A DNA stretch of 47,501 nt, taken from contig JAGWQH010000024.1 in assembly GCA_028870115.1 (NCBI GenBank), positions 1 to 47,501 of the forward strand. Direction: 5' to 3'. Position 1 is the first letter of the stretch. Each line of letters opens with the position of its first letter. This document shows, one piece after another, positions 7,299 through 15,565 of the stretch. The notes under the pieces are model-generated. The model had not been told where the DNA came from. It saw only the letters and a list, made by a program, of their open reading frames with translations, and made no database searches. The position numbers were made by a program, and so were the translations under genes. The stretch is from Candidatus Methylomirabilota bacterium (lineage in GTDB: Bacteria; Methylomirabilota; Methylomirabilia; Methylomirabilales; Methylomirabilaceae).

Positions 7299-8945
7299 TT
7301 ATTCTGCTAGCCCACATTCCTTCAGGAACCTGAACACCGACGCGGCTATCTGATTCGCCAGCAGTGGCGGTACCGCATTTCCAACCTGAATGTACTGCGC
7401 TGTCCTCGGCCCGCAAAAAAAATAATTGTCCGGGAATGTCTGCAGTCGTGCTACCTCTCGGACAGTCATGCTTCTGCACTGGCTAGGGTCAGGGTGAATA
7501 AAGTAGTGACCATCTTTCGCCAGATGGCTTGTTACAGTTGTTGAAGGGCGATCAGATATCTGCACACGGAAACGATCGTCAAACGCGCCATCTCGTATAG
7601 ACTGATTTGTGTTCTTATGTTCTGGCAGCAATTCTGCCGGAAAGTCCCTCAGTTCGGGAGATCGATTCCGTATTCCGGCATAGCATGCGGCATAGAGGTA
7701 GCGGTGCAGGTCTGCCGGGATATGCAATCGGGTCGTATGATTACATACCCCCTGAAGTCTGGGGTCAACGAACCAGTCCGGGCGGTACTGCGGGTGCGGC
7801 CTGCACGTCACAAATTCCCCACCGCGAGATAACTGCTTTATAGAAAGAGATTCTACGGCCTCTTTAACTGCTTTTATGACCGAGTGCCCCTCTGCTACGG
7901 CTTGGCCGTTCATGAATGGGGAAGAGCATATTTGCCGGACGCTCTCACGCCAGCGACCAGGAGCGTCCTCCTGTCTGGACAGGCCGCTGCGAACTTGTGG
8001 TAAGTCTGAAATTACCTCCTTGACCGTGATTGGATTGCTTTCTGGCAACGCGGCGACGTTTTCTGCGTTAAGGTCGCTCCTCACCCCGAGGATTATCAAT
8101 CGGTGCCTTGCTTGGGGTATTCCGTAGCGCTCCATTCGAATGATGAACCTGTGCAGATCTTCTGTGTTACCATTTCCGGATTGGACCAGTGAGAGCAGGT
8201 TGTATCGCGTTCTGTACCTGCCATCTGCAAGGCTGCGTCCTTCTCTGGCAACGGCTTCACAAGGGGACCGGAGGTCCTCCAGTATCCGCTCAAAAATGCG
8301 CTGATTCTCCAGTGTGGCAGACAGCAGGCCTTTTACATTCTCCATGATAAAGATCGCTGGATGATGATCGGCGAGTACCTGGAGGTATTCCACATAGAGC
8401 CGCTGGCGCTTATCCTCAGTTGCGTTGTACCCAGGGTTCCCACGATTACGGGACCGACCCATCACGGAATAAGCTTGGCATGGCGGTCCGCCCAGGAGAA
8501 CAAAATCGGTGTAGCCGTGAAGGGAACGGTTTATACGCTCTCGAACAGCGAGCCCATCCTCTACACCCAGTTCCGCAAATAGAGCGGTATCTGCAGCTCG
8601 TCTGGCCTGTTCGGGATACGCATCAAAAAGACGGCTGCGCCGGTGCGGTTCAGGTTCATCTGCCTTTCGGAGGTACACGTAGTACTCTTCCGGCACAGCC
8701 TCTGGCGGGAAATGCCGAAAGAAAGATCGAAGAACCAGCGTCTGGTGGGCGTATGTGTCCTTTTCGATGGACAGGGCGATCTTGAAGGGCTGGCAGCCGT
8801 CAGCCGTCTGGAACGCCGCGAAGCCTTCGCCAAGCCCGCCGGGACCAGCAAACAGATCGATGATCGGAATTGTCTTCATATATGCCGTGCCCACGAGTCG
8901 GCTCAGCGTTTTCTGCAATATCTGTGCATCTGTACCCGGCTCCAC
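7299..8945 (-). CDS. dcm: DNA (cytosine-5) methyltransferase
   Basis: A 548-residue C5 methyltransferase with the expected motif order: I (IDLFAGPGGLGEGF, about residues 29-42), IV with catalytic cysteine C156 (GGPPCQAYS), VI (MENVKG, E202), VIII (QARHRLIILGVR), a long target-recognition region, and IX-X ending VGNAVPPLLANQIA. The called start is GTG at 8945. ATG at 8879, just before MKTIPIIDLFAG, is an equally reasonable start because neither has a strong ribosome site. The length exceeds the usual 330-480 residues, mostly through an insert between motifs I and IV. It should protect host DNA and mark self for the GHKL/Vsr system. Confidence 0.92.
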   Translation of the reverse strand: MEPGTDAQILQKTLSRLVGTAYMKTIPIIDLFAGPGGLGEGFAAFQTADGCQPFKIALSIEKDTYAHQTLVLRSFFRHFPPEAVPEEYYVYLRKADEPEPHRRSRLFDAYPEQARRAADTALFAELGVEDGLAVRERINRSLHGYTDFVLLGGPPCQAYSVMGRSRNRGNPGYNATEDKRQRLYVEYLQVLADHHPAIFIMENVKGLLSATLENQRIFERILEDLRSPCEAVAREGRSLADGRYRTRYNLLSLVQSGNGNTEDLHRFIIRMERYGIPQARHRLIILGVRSDLNAENVAALPESNPITVKEVISDLPQVRSGLSRQEDAPGRWRESVRQICSSPFMNGQAVAEGHSVIKAVKEAVESLSIKQLSRGGEFVTCRPHPQYRPDWFVDPRLQGVCNHTTRLHIPADLHRYLYAACYAGIRNRSPELRDFPAELLPEHKNTNQSIRDGAFDDRFRVQISDRPSTTVTSHLAKDGHYFIHPDPSQCRSMTVREVARLQTFPDNYFFCGPRTAQYIQVGNAVPPLLANQIAASVFRFLKECGLAE

Positions 8946-9002
8946 TCGTGGGCCGTGTTCTAAAGTTAATTATATCCAGAATGGCATGAGCCTGAAACGG
9001 TT

Positions 9003-9126
9003 TTATGCCTGAAGGGCCGATGGCCGCAACGCGAAGAGCAACAGCAGGACGGAGAGGCCAGCCAAGGCCGCGCCGACAGTGAAGGCTGACCCGGCGCCGA
9101 AGGACTGATAGAAAAAGCCCATCAGT
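9003..9126 (-). pseudogene. MFS transporter C-terminal relic
   Basis: This short stretch translates as MGFFYQSFGAGSAFTVGAAL followed by AGLSVLLLLFALRP. It matches almost residue for residue the last 40 residues of the intact MFS transporter at 31407-32618 (GYLYQSFGAGPAFTVGAALAG...). Homology ends abruptly near 9127, just upstream of the DVxx-less junction. It is the tail of a former duplicate, or of a related transporter lost by deletion. It is not expected to be expressed as a working protein. Confidence 0.8.
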
Positions 9127-9141
9127 TGGCATGGGTAAGAG

Positions 9142-9543
9142 TCAGTCGGTTGAGTCTCGTCTTTCGACCTTCTCGAGGTGATACATCTTCATCGGCTCGT
9201 TGAGGGTGGCCTTGATCCGGTCTCCTGCCCTTAGCCTATATAGCAACTTGCTTTGCTCCCCGCCTACCTCCCTGATTGTGTAGACGCGGTCCTCTGGGGC
9301 CGTGATTTCAATTTCAACGCTGGAATCATGGGGGTTGATTGCCATGATTTTGCCCTCAAAACTGAGGAGATTCGCCAGACCTTTCGGTGGGGTCGGATCA
9401 AAAATCCAACAGCACTTAGGTCCGCTGGGGTTTGGTGGAGCAGGCTGTGGAGTAGGCGCAAGTGGAGACATTGACTGCCCATAGGAGTTAATCCCCAAAC
9501 TCATCACAAAGGTAAAGCTAAGCAGGCCAGCTCTGATGTTCAT
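9142..9543 (-). CDS. Small secreted protein of unknown function
   Basis: A 133-residue protein with an N-terminal signal peptide (hydrophobic LLSFTFVMSLGIN, cleavage likely near GQS) and a proline-rich linker. The C-terminal beta-rich domain (LLSFEGKIMAINPHDSSVEIEI, then RAGDRIKATLNEPMKMYHLEKVE) looks like a small OB- or DUF-type fold for periplasmic binding. Similar short proteins with an I-x-x-I-D-P repeat are sometimes linked to metal or cofactor handling, but I do not recognise the family. It overlaps the 3' end of the upstream gene by 26 bases, so both are probably co-transcribed. Confidence 0.65.
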   Translation of the reverse strand: MNIRAGLLSFTFVMSLGINSYGQSMSPLAPTPQPAPPNPSGPKCCWIFDPTPPKGLANLLSFEGKIMAINPHDSSVEIEITAPEDRVYTIREVGGEQSKLLYRLRAGDRIKATLNEPMKMYHLEKVERRDSTD

Positions 9544-10270
9544 GTTTTCCTCCCATCCTCATCTGGAGCTCCGGCTCCATGGCAGTTACCAAATTGGAAA
9601 TACTATCCTGGAACGTTCTTACTTCCTGTTCTCCAATCCGTACCTCTCGCGGGAGGCTGTTGTATGACATTCGGAGGTTGTTAGTCGCGTCTTTCGCCTT
9701 ATTTCCAAAGTAGAGCGGAATCTCACGCAACAAGCGGGCGATCTTGGGTTCAACGTCGAGGCGAGCCCTAGTCCACTCTCGACGAGCCCTTGTGGCCCCC
9801 TCAACTAAAGCATCACTGATTCCGGGTGTACCTTTGAATGTCTGCTCTTCGGCAATAGCATCTTGAAGATGAAGCATCAACTGCAAGAATTGGGTAAATA
9901 GTTGAGCTGAATCCGAATAAAGCTCTATCATCTTAGTTGTCTTAGCCTTCTCCGTTTCGAACTTCTTTTGTCTCTTCCAATATAAGTGGTTGGCATAAGG
10001 AACAGCCCCCGCCAGTATCAATATTCCAGTCAGTAAGGGTGACGTTAGTAAATCGGACCAGGAAATCCTGCCTCTCATTTTTTCGATCGCGGCAAGTAGA
10101 TCGACTAACGCTTTTCGCCTATCGACTTCTTCTTTTGACTGTATTGTCACGTTCTTTAGTGACTCTATTAGAATCTCGTGCTCTAATTGTTGTGTTTGTG
10201 CCAAAGATGCGGGCGTCATTGGACCTCCCAGCAGAGCGATGATCACTACGAATACTACCTTTTTAACCAT
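9518..10270 (-). CDS. Unrecognised membrane-anchored coiled-coil protein
   Basis: A 250-residue protein with an N-terminal signal sequence (KKVVFVVIIALLGG...PASLAQ) and a second hydrophobic segment near residues 80-100 (LLTSPLLTGILILAGAVPYA). A basic, strongly helical region follows (residues about 105-240). The ATG at 10270 is preceded by AAGGGGA, making it better than the longer start at 10291. I recognise no enzymatic motif. The helical cytoplasmic or periplasmic part may be a scaffold. It forms a two-gene unit with the overlapping small secreted protein. Confidence 0.65.
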   Translation of the reverse strand: MVKKVVFVVIIALLGGPMTPASLAQTQQLEHEILIESLKNVTIQSKEEVDRRKALVDLLAAIEKMRGRISWSDLLTSPLLTGILILAGAVPYANHLYWKRQKKFETEKAKTTKMIELYSDSAQLFTQFLQLMLHLQDAIAEEQTFKGTPGISDALVEGATRARREWTRARLDVEPKIARLLREIPLYFGNKAKDATNNLRMSYNSLPREVRIGEQEVRTFQDSISNLVTAMEPELQMRMGGKHEHQSWPA

Positions 10271-10366
10271 TTGCGTTCCCCTTAAATCCACGGGGGTTTC
10301 ATAGTATCAGCGCAGGATACCCCCAACTTGCTGCGGGGTAATTTACTGCTCATGAGTTGTACCCGA

Positions 10367-11344
10367 CTAGGGAAAGATCGGGAAGAACCGAATGAAAGCA
10401 AGATAGCAAAGAATGGCCGCGCTGGCAAACCCTGCGCTGATTAAGAGCTCGGGGAGGCCCAGGGGCGCGGCCGGGCCTTTCCAGAGCGCCGGGACGACGA
10501 GTACGTACCGCTCCACCCACATACCGCCAGCGATCGCCAACCCCATCGGCAGCAGGGCAAAGGGGTCCTGCTTGGCGCGGCGGCTGAAGAAGACGACCAA
10601 CGGTCCTAAGAATCCCGCCATCAGCGCGACCCAGGAGAAGAGTGCCCACGGGAGCACCTGCGTTCTCAGGATCACATACTGGGTCTCCTCAGTGATGTTG
10701 CCGTACCAGATGACAATGTACTGCGCCCACACAAGGCCGATGACCAGCATATCGAAGCTAAACAGGAGCTTGCCCAGGTCATGGAAATGGACAGGGGTGA
10801 TCCACTGCTCCAGTCCGAGGGTCATCCGGAGTACGATGGTAATGACAACGATCCCGGCGAGGCCCGAAAAGCGGGATCGCATGCAGAAGAGCCGAACCGG
10901 CTTTTCCTCCCCGGCCATGCGGACCCAGGCCGTGCCCCAGTCAACCTCCGCCTCCCGGGCGATCTCCGGGTCTAAGGGCAGGACTGCCGTCACCGTGTGC
11001 CATCCCCGCCGTGCCTTCTGCTCCCGCACCCATCGCCTGACCGTCGACTCCGCGCCCGTAAACCCATACTCGTCGACCAGCCGGGTCCAGATCCGGTGGG
11101 CGGTGTGGCGCTGCTTCGTGGGGGCCTCCTGATCTGTCTGGAGCCAGCCGTCGATAATGGCGGCGACTGGCGCCATGACTCGGCAGCCCGGCTCCTGTCG
11201 CCGTCGGTACTTCGGCTCCCACCCTGCCAAGACCTTGCGGACGGTTTTCCGGGTATGGCCGGTCTCCCGCGCGATCTGCCGGATACTCTTCTTGTACACC
11301 CTGGCCGCCGTCCTGATGAGTTCGTACTGATCCATCCCTAACAC
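10367..11344 (-). pseudogene. Chimeric ORF: IstA transposase N-terminus fused in frame to NrfD/ActF-like C-terminus
   Basis: The 325-codon frame joins two unrelated proteins. Residues 1 to about 162 are the start of an IS21-type IstA: a helix-turn-helix (KKSIRQIARETGHTRKTVRKVL), then EAEVDWGTAWV with the first DDE aspartate, ending RSRFSG. From about residue 163 it becomes a multi-span membrane protein of the NrfD/PsrC/ActF superfamily (ITPVHFHDLGKLLFSFDML, YIVIWYGNITEET, GMWVERYVLVVPAL). Transposase catalysis is impossible and the membrane protein lacks its N-terminal half, so I treat it as a deletion fusion rather than a gene with a designed function. The junction is near 10858. Translation of the hybrid cannot be excluded. 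Confidence 0.8.
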
Positions 11345-11456
11345 TCCTCTCCCTCCCTGTCTCCGGTGTGGTCTGACCTATACACACGAGCAACAGCGAG
11401 CGTATCAGGGTGGGTCCCTTTTGCTCGATCATTTCCGCCTCAGGTGGGTCCCTTTT
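10859..11456 (-). mobile_element. IS21-family remnant (istA 5' part and terminal repeats)
   Basis: The istA start region is intact, but everything downstream (catalytic core, istB, other end) has been lost at the junction with the NrfD-like fragment. Upstream of istA lie two copies of the terminal motif, TCAGGGTGGGTCCCTTTT (11405-11422) and TCAGGTGGGTCCCTTTT (11440-11456), starting 35 bases apart. Multiple terminal repeats of this kind are characteristic of IS21-like ends. The element end at 11456 abuts the truncated IS1182-like gene, so IS21 probably inserted into that older element. Confidence 0.75.
11405..11456. repeat. IS21-type terminal repeats (two copies)
   Basis: Two near-identical 17-18 base direct repeats containing GGTGGGTCCCTTTT, starting 35 bases apart, just upstream of the istA fragment. 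They are the probable transposase-binding sites of the IS21-like end. Confidence 0.7.
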
Positions 11457-11461
11457 ACGTT

Positions 11462-11736
11462 ATCGAAATCAGCCTTTCGACAGCGACCCCCCGCCGCCCG
11501 ACGCGCCGGTCATCGCGCAGATGCGACACACACTGCAGACCGTTGGCGGACAGGCGATCTACGCACTGCGTAAGACGATCGTCGAACCCGTCTTCGGCCA
11601 GATCAAGGCCGAACGGGGCTTCCGGCGCTTTGCGTCTCGGGGACAGGCCAAGGTGACTGCGGAGTGGCTGCTGATCTGCCTCACGCACAACCTGCTCAAG
11701 CTGTTCCGATCGGGGTGGACCCCCCAGCGGGCGTGA
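11462..11736 (+). pseudogene. IS1182-type transposase C-terminal fragment
   Basis: The frame encodes the tail of an IS1182/IS5-superfamily transposase: YALRKTIVEPVFGQIKAERG carries the catalytic glutamate, followed by GFRRFASRGQAKVTAEWLL and ICLTHNLLKLFR. The N-terminal two thirds, with both catalytic aspartates, are missing. The cut coincides with the IS21 terminal repeat at 11456, so the gene was interrupted by that insertion and then lost its other half. It is non-functional. Confidence 0.8.
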
Positions 11737-12100
11737 CGGGCATGGCCAGGGGCGCTTCACGACCGAAGCTCGTCGCGCTCCATGACTGCTGGCGTGCACC
11801 CGCAGTCGGTCGGGACCCGACGCCTTATGCTGTAACGTGAGTCGCAACGCTATTTCTCCGATAGGCTCCTGGCAGCGCCTTAATGGTGTTGAGCTGCGCG
11901 GTTCGAGTGAATATCCTATCTCTAATGACGCCGCCGATCGCATGCATCTCCCCGAAGCGACTCTTGTCGGTAAAGGCGCTCATGAAGGCGCCGTCTCAGA
12001 GCGTGGAAAGGATCTTCGACGCGATCTCTCCAGAATGTCATTGCGGGTGTAGCGCAGCAATTGAGGCTCCTGTCGGCTCGCCACCGACATGAGACAGATA
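11737..12100. other. Intergenic region, no gene recognised
   Basis: About 360 bases between the transposase relic and the respiratory-cluster promoter. Short frames on both strands show no recognisable protein similarity. The stretch may include leftover IS ends. A small hairpin, TGTCGG/CCGACA around 12071-12089, sits just upstream of the promoter at 12106 and could be a regulator site or the end of an earlier transcript. Confidence 0.5.
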
Positions 12101-12105
12101 AACAC

Positions 12106-12134
12106 TTGACATTCCACATAAGCAGTCCTATAGT
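12106..12134 (+). promoter_or_regulatory. Sigma-70 promoter of the mtrAB-like genes
   Basis: TTGACA (12106-12111, perfect -35 match) and TATAGT (12129-12134, five of six at -10) are separated by 17 bases. The predicted start near 12141 leaves a leader of about 57 bases before the decahaem cytochrome gene. This suggests strong basal transcription of the outer-membrane electron conduit genes. Confidence 0.75.
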
Positions 12135-12197
12135 TCCCCCACTACTGGAAGTCAGGGTCGCGTTTCCATTTGCGTTCCATACCAAGAGGGTTCAAAG

Positions 12198-13196
12198 ATG
12201 AAGAAGCGTGACGCTGTCACCGCCCTGTTGCCCTTACTGGCTGCGGTTCTCCTTGTTGGATGGGCTTGCAGTCGATTCAGCTCACCGCCATCCGGCCCCG
12301 AAGGTCTTCATGTCCAAACGGCATCCGCTACGGGCACCGATGCGCCTCGGCCTCAGTGGACCGGTCCCCCACCGGGCGCCAAGTATGTAGGGAGGGAGTC
12401 CTGCCTGGAGTGCCATCAGGAGTCGGACCGGCGCTTTCACAAGACGAAGATGGGGCGGATCATGTCTGTGAACCCGCGCACCCCCCAAGAGCGGCGAGAC
12501 TGTGAGTCGTGCCATGGTCCGGGGGGCCCGCACGTGGACGCGGAGGGCGGCGCCGAAGACACATTGATCACGTTCAAGAAGGGGGCAGAACCGGTCGAGG
12601 TGCAAAATGCCGCCTGCGTGAATTGCCATGAAAAGGGTGAGCACACCTTCTGGAAGGGGAGCACCCACGAAGTACGGGGAGTAGCGTGCGTATCCTGCCA
12701 CAAGGTGATGGAGTCGGTGTCAGACCGGTACAACCTGGCGAAGCCGACTGCGATCGAGGTCTGTTCGCAGTGTCACCAGACCCGGCGGGCCCAGCTCCAG
12801 CGCAGCTCTCACATGCCGCTCCGCGAGGGGAAGATCAGTTGTACCGACTGCCACAACCCGCATGGAACTGCGACGCAGGCGATGCTCCGCGAGGACTCCG
12901 TCAATGAGAACTGCTACAAGTGCCATGCCGAGAAACGGGGGCCGTTCCTGTGGGAGCATGCGCCCGTCGTCGAGAGCTGTACGAACTGCCACGAGCCGCA
13001 TGGCTCCACCAATCCGCGGCTCCTGAAGATCAGGATTCCCCGCCTTTGTCAGCAGTGCCATATCGAGACCCGACACCCGACGAGTCCATACGATCCAAGA
13101 ACCGGAACGAGATTCGTCATCAATCGGGGCTGCATTAACTGCCACCAGAAGATCCATGGGTCAAACCATCCCTCAGGGCATCTCTTCACAAACTGA
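12198..13196 (+). CDS. Decahaem c-type cytochrome, MtrA/DmsE family
   Basis: A 332-residue exported cytochrome with ten CXXCH sites (CLECH, CESCH, CVNCH, CVSCH, CSQCH, CTDCH, CYKCH, CTNCH, CQQCH, CINCH). Spacing and length are typical of MtrA/DmsE/PioA proteins, which fill an outer-membrane porin and carry electrons across it. The N-terminus has a hydrophobic signal; a cysteine at residue 24 makes a lipoprotein possible, though the preceding residues fit a lipobox poorly. The MtrB/PioB-type porin follows 34 bases downstream. No MtrC/OmcA-like outer-surface cytochrome is encoded in the window, so the external partner is unknown. Confidence 0.92.
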   Translation: MKKRDAVTALLPLLAAVLLVGWACSRFSSPPSGPEGLHVQTASATGTDAPRPQWTGPPPGAKYVGRESCLECHQESDRRFHKTKMGRIMSVNPRTPQERRDCESCHGPGGPHVDAEGGAEDTLITFKKGAEPVEVQNAACVNCHEKGEHTFWKGSTHEVRGVACVSCHKVMESVSDRYNLAKPTAIEVCSQCHQTRRAQLQRSSHMPLREGKISCTDCHNPHGTATQAMLREDSVNENCYKCHAEKRGPFLWEHAPVVESCTNCHEPHGSTNPRLLKIRIPRLCQQCHIETRHPTSPYDPRTGTRFVINRGCINCHQKIHGSNHPSGHLFTN

Positions 13197-13230
13197 GGTG
13201 ACGATCTGCATCAAGCGGAGGATGTGGGCC

Positions 13231-15564
13231 ATGGGCGCATTGCTCGGAAAAAGAAGGTTTGGTCAAGCACTGCTACTCGCCATAGCCCTGCTGCTGGCAG
13301 CCCCGGCACCAGGCCAGGCTCAACAAGCGCAGTCGGAGGAGGCTCTCCCGTGGTGGGTCAACTGGCTTAACGATCGGCTGCCGTTCAGCCTCGGCGTGAC
13401 CGGAGTGGATATCGAGGGCGGCTATCGGACGATTGGCGGCAATCGGAGTTCGGCCAAGTTTCAGGAGTACCGGGTCCTTGAAGAGAGTCCCTTTATGGAC
13501 CACCTTCGTCTCTCTCTGGAGACCAAGGACAAGAAGCAATACGTCGAGTTCTCGACGATAGACAGTTTTAAGCAGGATCAGAGCTACCTGTTTCGAGCAG
13601 GGCAGTACGGCGGCTATGAGGTGGAGGTCTTCTGGGATCAGGTCCCGCATCTGTTGAGCACGACGGGGCGAACCCTATTCAACACAACGCACGAAGATAG
13701 CACCGTGAGTCTGACCCTGCCACCTGGCGTCGCATCGACGGTACAGGCCGCCACGCCTGCGACCAGAGCCTCCGTACTGGCAGGTTTTCTGGCCAATGCC
13801 ACGCCGGTTGATCTCAGCTTCCTGACCTCCAAAGCGGGATTTGGGCTGAAGTACAACCTGACCGATTCGCTGGATTTCGGTGTTCGGTACACGTTCACGC
13901 AGAAGGATGGGACGATCCCTTTTGGCGCGGGGTTCGGCAGCCCCGGCGGTAATGTGGTCGAGCTTCCGGCCCCCCTCTTTAACCGGACCCACCAGATTGA
14001 GGCCAAGACGCAGTATGCTCGGCCCGGCTGGAATATCGGCCTCGGTTACACTGCTTCGTTCTTCGATCAGGGCATTGATAATATCACGTTCGACAACCCC
14101 CTGTCGGCGACCAACAGTCCGACCGCTGCAGCCCGCGGCCTGACCACCATGGACCCGAGCAATCAGGCTCATAACATATTTCTGACAGGCGGCCTCTCTC
14201 TCCCCCTTCAGACTCGGATCACCGGCAAGGTGTCCTACGGGTGGCGGCTTCAGGATGAATCGTTTGTCTCTCATACTATCAACCCGGCTCTGGCCGCCGA
14301 TCCGCAGTTGGCGCTCCCAAGAAACAGCCTGGATGGAGATATCAGGACGACCCTCGTAACGCTCAACGCGACGAGTCGTCCGCTTGCGGCGTTACCGCTG
14401 ACGCTGAATAGTGGCTACCGCTTCTACGATTTTAATAACCGAACGCCCGAGATCGTATTCCCGGCGACCACAGTCCGGGATACGTCATTGGCGGTCGGTC
14501 CAGAGGTCAGCACGCCCTTTTCCTACAGGAAGCACAATGCCCATCTGGACGCGGGATATCCACTGCTGAGCGACCTCCATGTTAATCTGGGCTACGAGTG
14601 GGAGCGTTGGGATCGCGATCCGAACCAACGGGAGGTGCCGACCAGCGACGAGCACTTCCTGAAGACCAGCCTGGATTACACACCGATCGACTGGCTTCTG
14701 CTTCGTGCCGCCTACCGTCGAAGCTGGCGCAACATCGGCAACTACAATCCTCAGGCCCATGACGCCCACGTCACGACGAATATTGAAGGGGAAGCATTCG
14801 TGCCGGATCCGCTGGGGCAGTCGATCCTGCTCCGAAAGTTTGACGAGGCCGATCGGACCAGAGACAGGGTAGAGATTCTGGCGTCGATCACGCCGATCGA
14901 GACGCTGAGCTTTACGGCTACCTATAGCCTTATTCGAGATGATTTTGGCTTATCCCCGCTCGGGCTGCAGGACTCGAGGGGGTGGAGCCTGGGTGGCGAT
15001 CTGACTTATAGCCCGCGTTCGTGGCTTTCGTTCTTCGTGAACTACGTGAGGGAGGAGTTCAACTACGATCAGCTCTCTCGCTCCAGGGCGGTGGTTGGCG
15101 ACACAGTCTCTGACTTTTCCGATTTCAACTGGAGGAGCATTAACAGAGACAAGGTCGATACCTATGGGGTCGGCGCCGACGTCAGTCTGATCCCCAAACG
15201 CCTTAATTTTCGGCTGACCTACTCCTTCTCGGATGCCGACACGATCATCAACTCATTCAACCCGGTGACGCCGACCAGTGGCACCGTAGCCCAGCAAGCG
15301 ACCGCGACCGCCGTTCGCTATCCCCTGTCGAACACGAATCTGCACACCCTTATCGCCGCGCTTCGCTATAACCTGACCAGGAACTGGAGCCTCAAAGGCG
15401 AATATCGATTTGAGCAGTTTCGGGAGAAGGACTGGGCGACGGATGCGATCGGGCAGTCGGGCCTGACGAACCTGTCGCCGACGACCGATACCTTTTTAGG
15501 CGCTCGGTTTCTCCAGAATTACGACGCCCATATCGGAGCGTTCACGCTTCGGTACCAGTTCTAA
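13231..15564 (+). CDS. MtrB/PioB-type outer-membrane beta-barrel
   Basis: A 777-residue protein with a cleavable signal peptide (LLLAIALLLAAPAPGQAQ). The long beta-strand-rich body has alternating hydrophobic and aromatic residues and ends in ...FTLRYQF, the terminal phenylalanine typical of outer-membrane barrels. Length and position right after the decahaem cytochrome match the decaheme-associated MtrB/PioB family. I chose ATG 13231 because GGAGG at 13217-13221 is correctly spaced; in-frame GTG 13198 and ATG 13222 are alternatives. The CXXC near the N-terminus known from Shewanella MtrB is not seen. Confidence 0.9.
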   Translation: MGALLGKRRFGQALLLAIALLLAAPAPGQAQQAQSEEALPWWVNWLNDRLPFSLGVTGVDIEGGYRTIGGNRSSAKFQEYRVLEESPFMDHLRLSLETKDKKQYVEFSTIDSFKQDQSYLFRAGQYGGYEVEVFWDQVPHLLSTTGRTLFNTTHEDSTVSLTLPPGVASTVQAATPATRASVLAGFLANATPVDLSFLTSKAGFGLKYNLTDSLDFGVRYTFTQKDGTIPFGAGFGSPGGNVVELPAPLFNRTHQIEAKTQYARPGWNIGLGYTASFFDQGIDNITFDNPLSATNSPTAAARGLTTMDPSNQAHNIFLTGGLSLPLQTRITGKVSYGWRLQDESFVSHTINPALAADPQLALPRNSLDGDIRTTLVTLNATSRPLAALPLTLNSGYRFYDFNNRTPEIVFPATTVRDTSLAVGPEVSTPFSYRKHNAHLDAGYPLLSDLHVNLGYEWERWDRDPNQREVPTSDEHFLKTSLDYTPIDWLLLRAAYRRSWRNIGNYNPQAHDAHVTTNIEGEAFVPDPLGQSILLRKFDEADRTRDRVEILASITPIETLSFTATYSLIRDDFGLSPLGLQDSRGWSLGGDLTYSPRSWLSFFVNYVREEFNYDQLSRSRAVVGDTVSDFSDFNWRSINRDKVDTYGVGADVSLIPKRLNFRLTYSFSDADTIINSFNPVTPTSGTVAQQATATAVRYPLSNTNLHTLIAALRYNLTRNWSLKGEYRFEQFREKDWATDAIGQSGLTNLSPTTDTFLGARFLQNYDAHIGAFTLRYQF

Positions 15565-15565
15565 G

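Noticed and set aside
3490-8945. Assignment of the locus to DISARM, BREX, Zorya or Wadjet
   Set aside because: Their marker genes (DrmA/B, PglZ, ZorAB, JetABCD) are absent. The closest fit is a MutL/MORC-type ATPase restriction locus.
10449-11132. Plus-strand frames of about 230 codons opposite the IstA-NrfD chimera
   Set aside because: Low-complexity translation with no recognisable protein. The minus strand explains the region.
12198-15564. A full MtrCAB outer-surface conduit
   Set aside because: No MtrC/OmcA-type large surface cytochrome is encoded in the window; only the MtrA and MtrB types are present.
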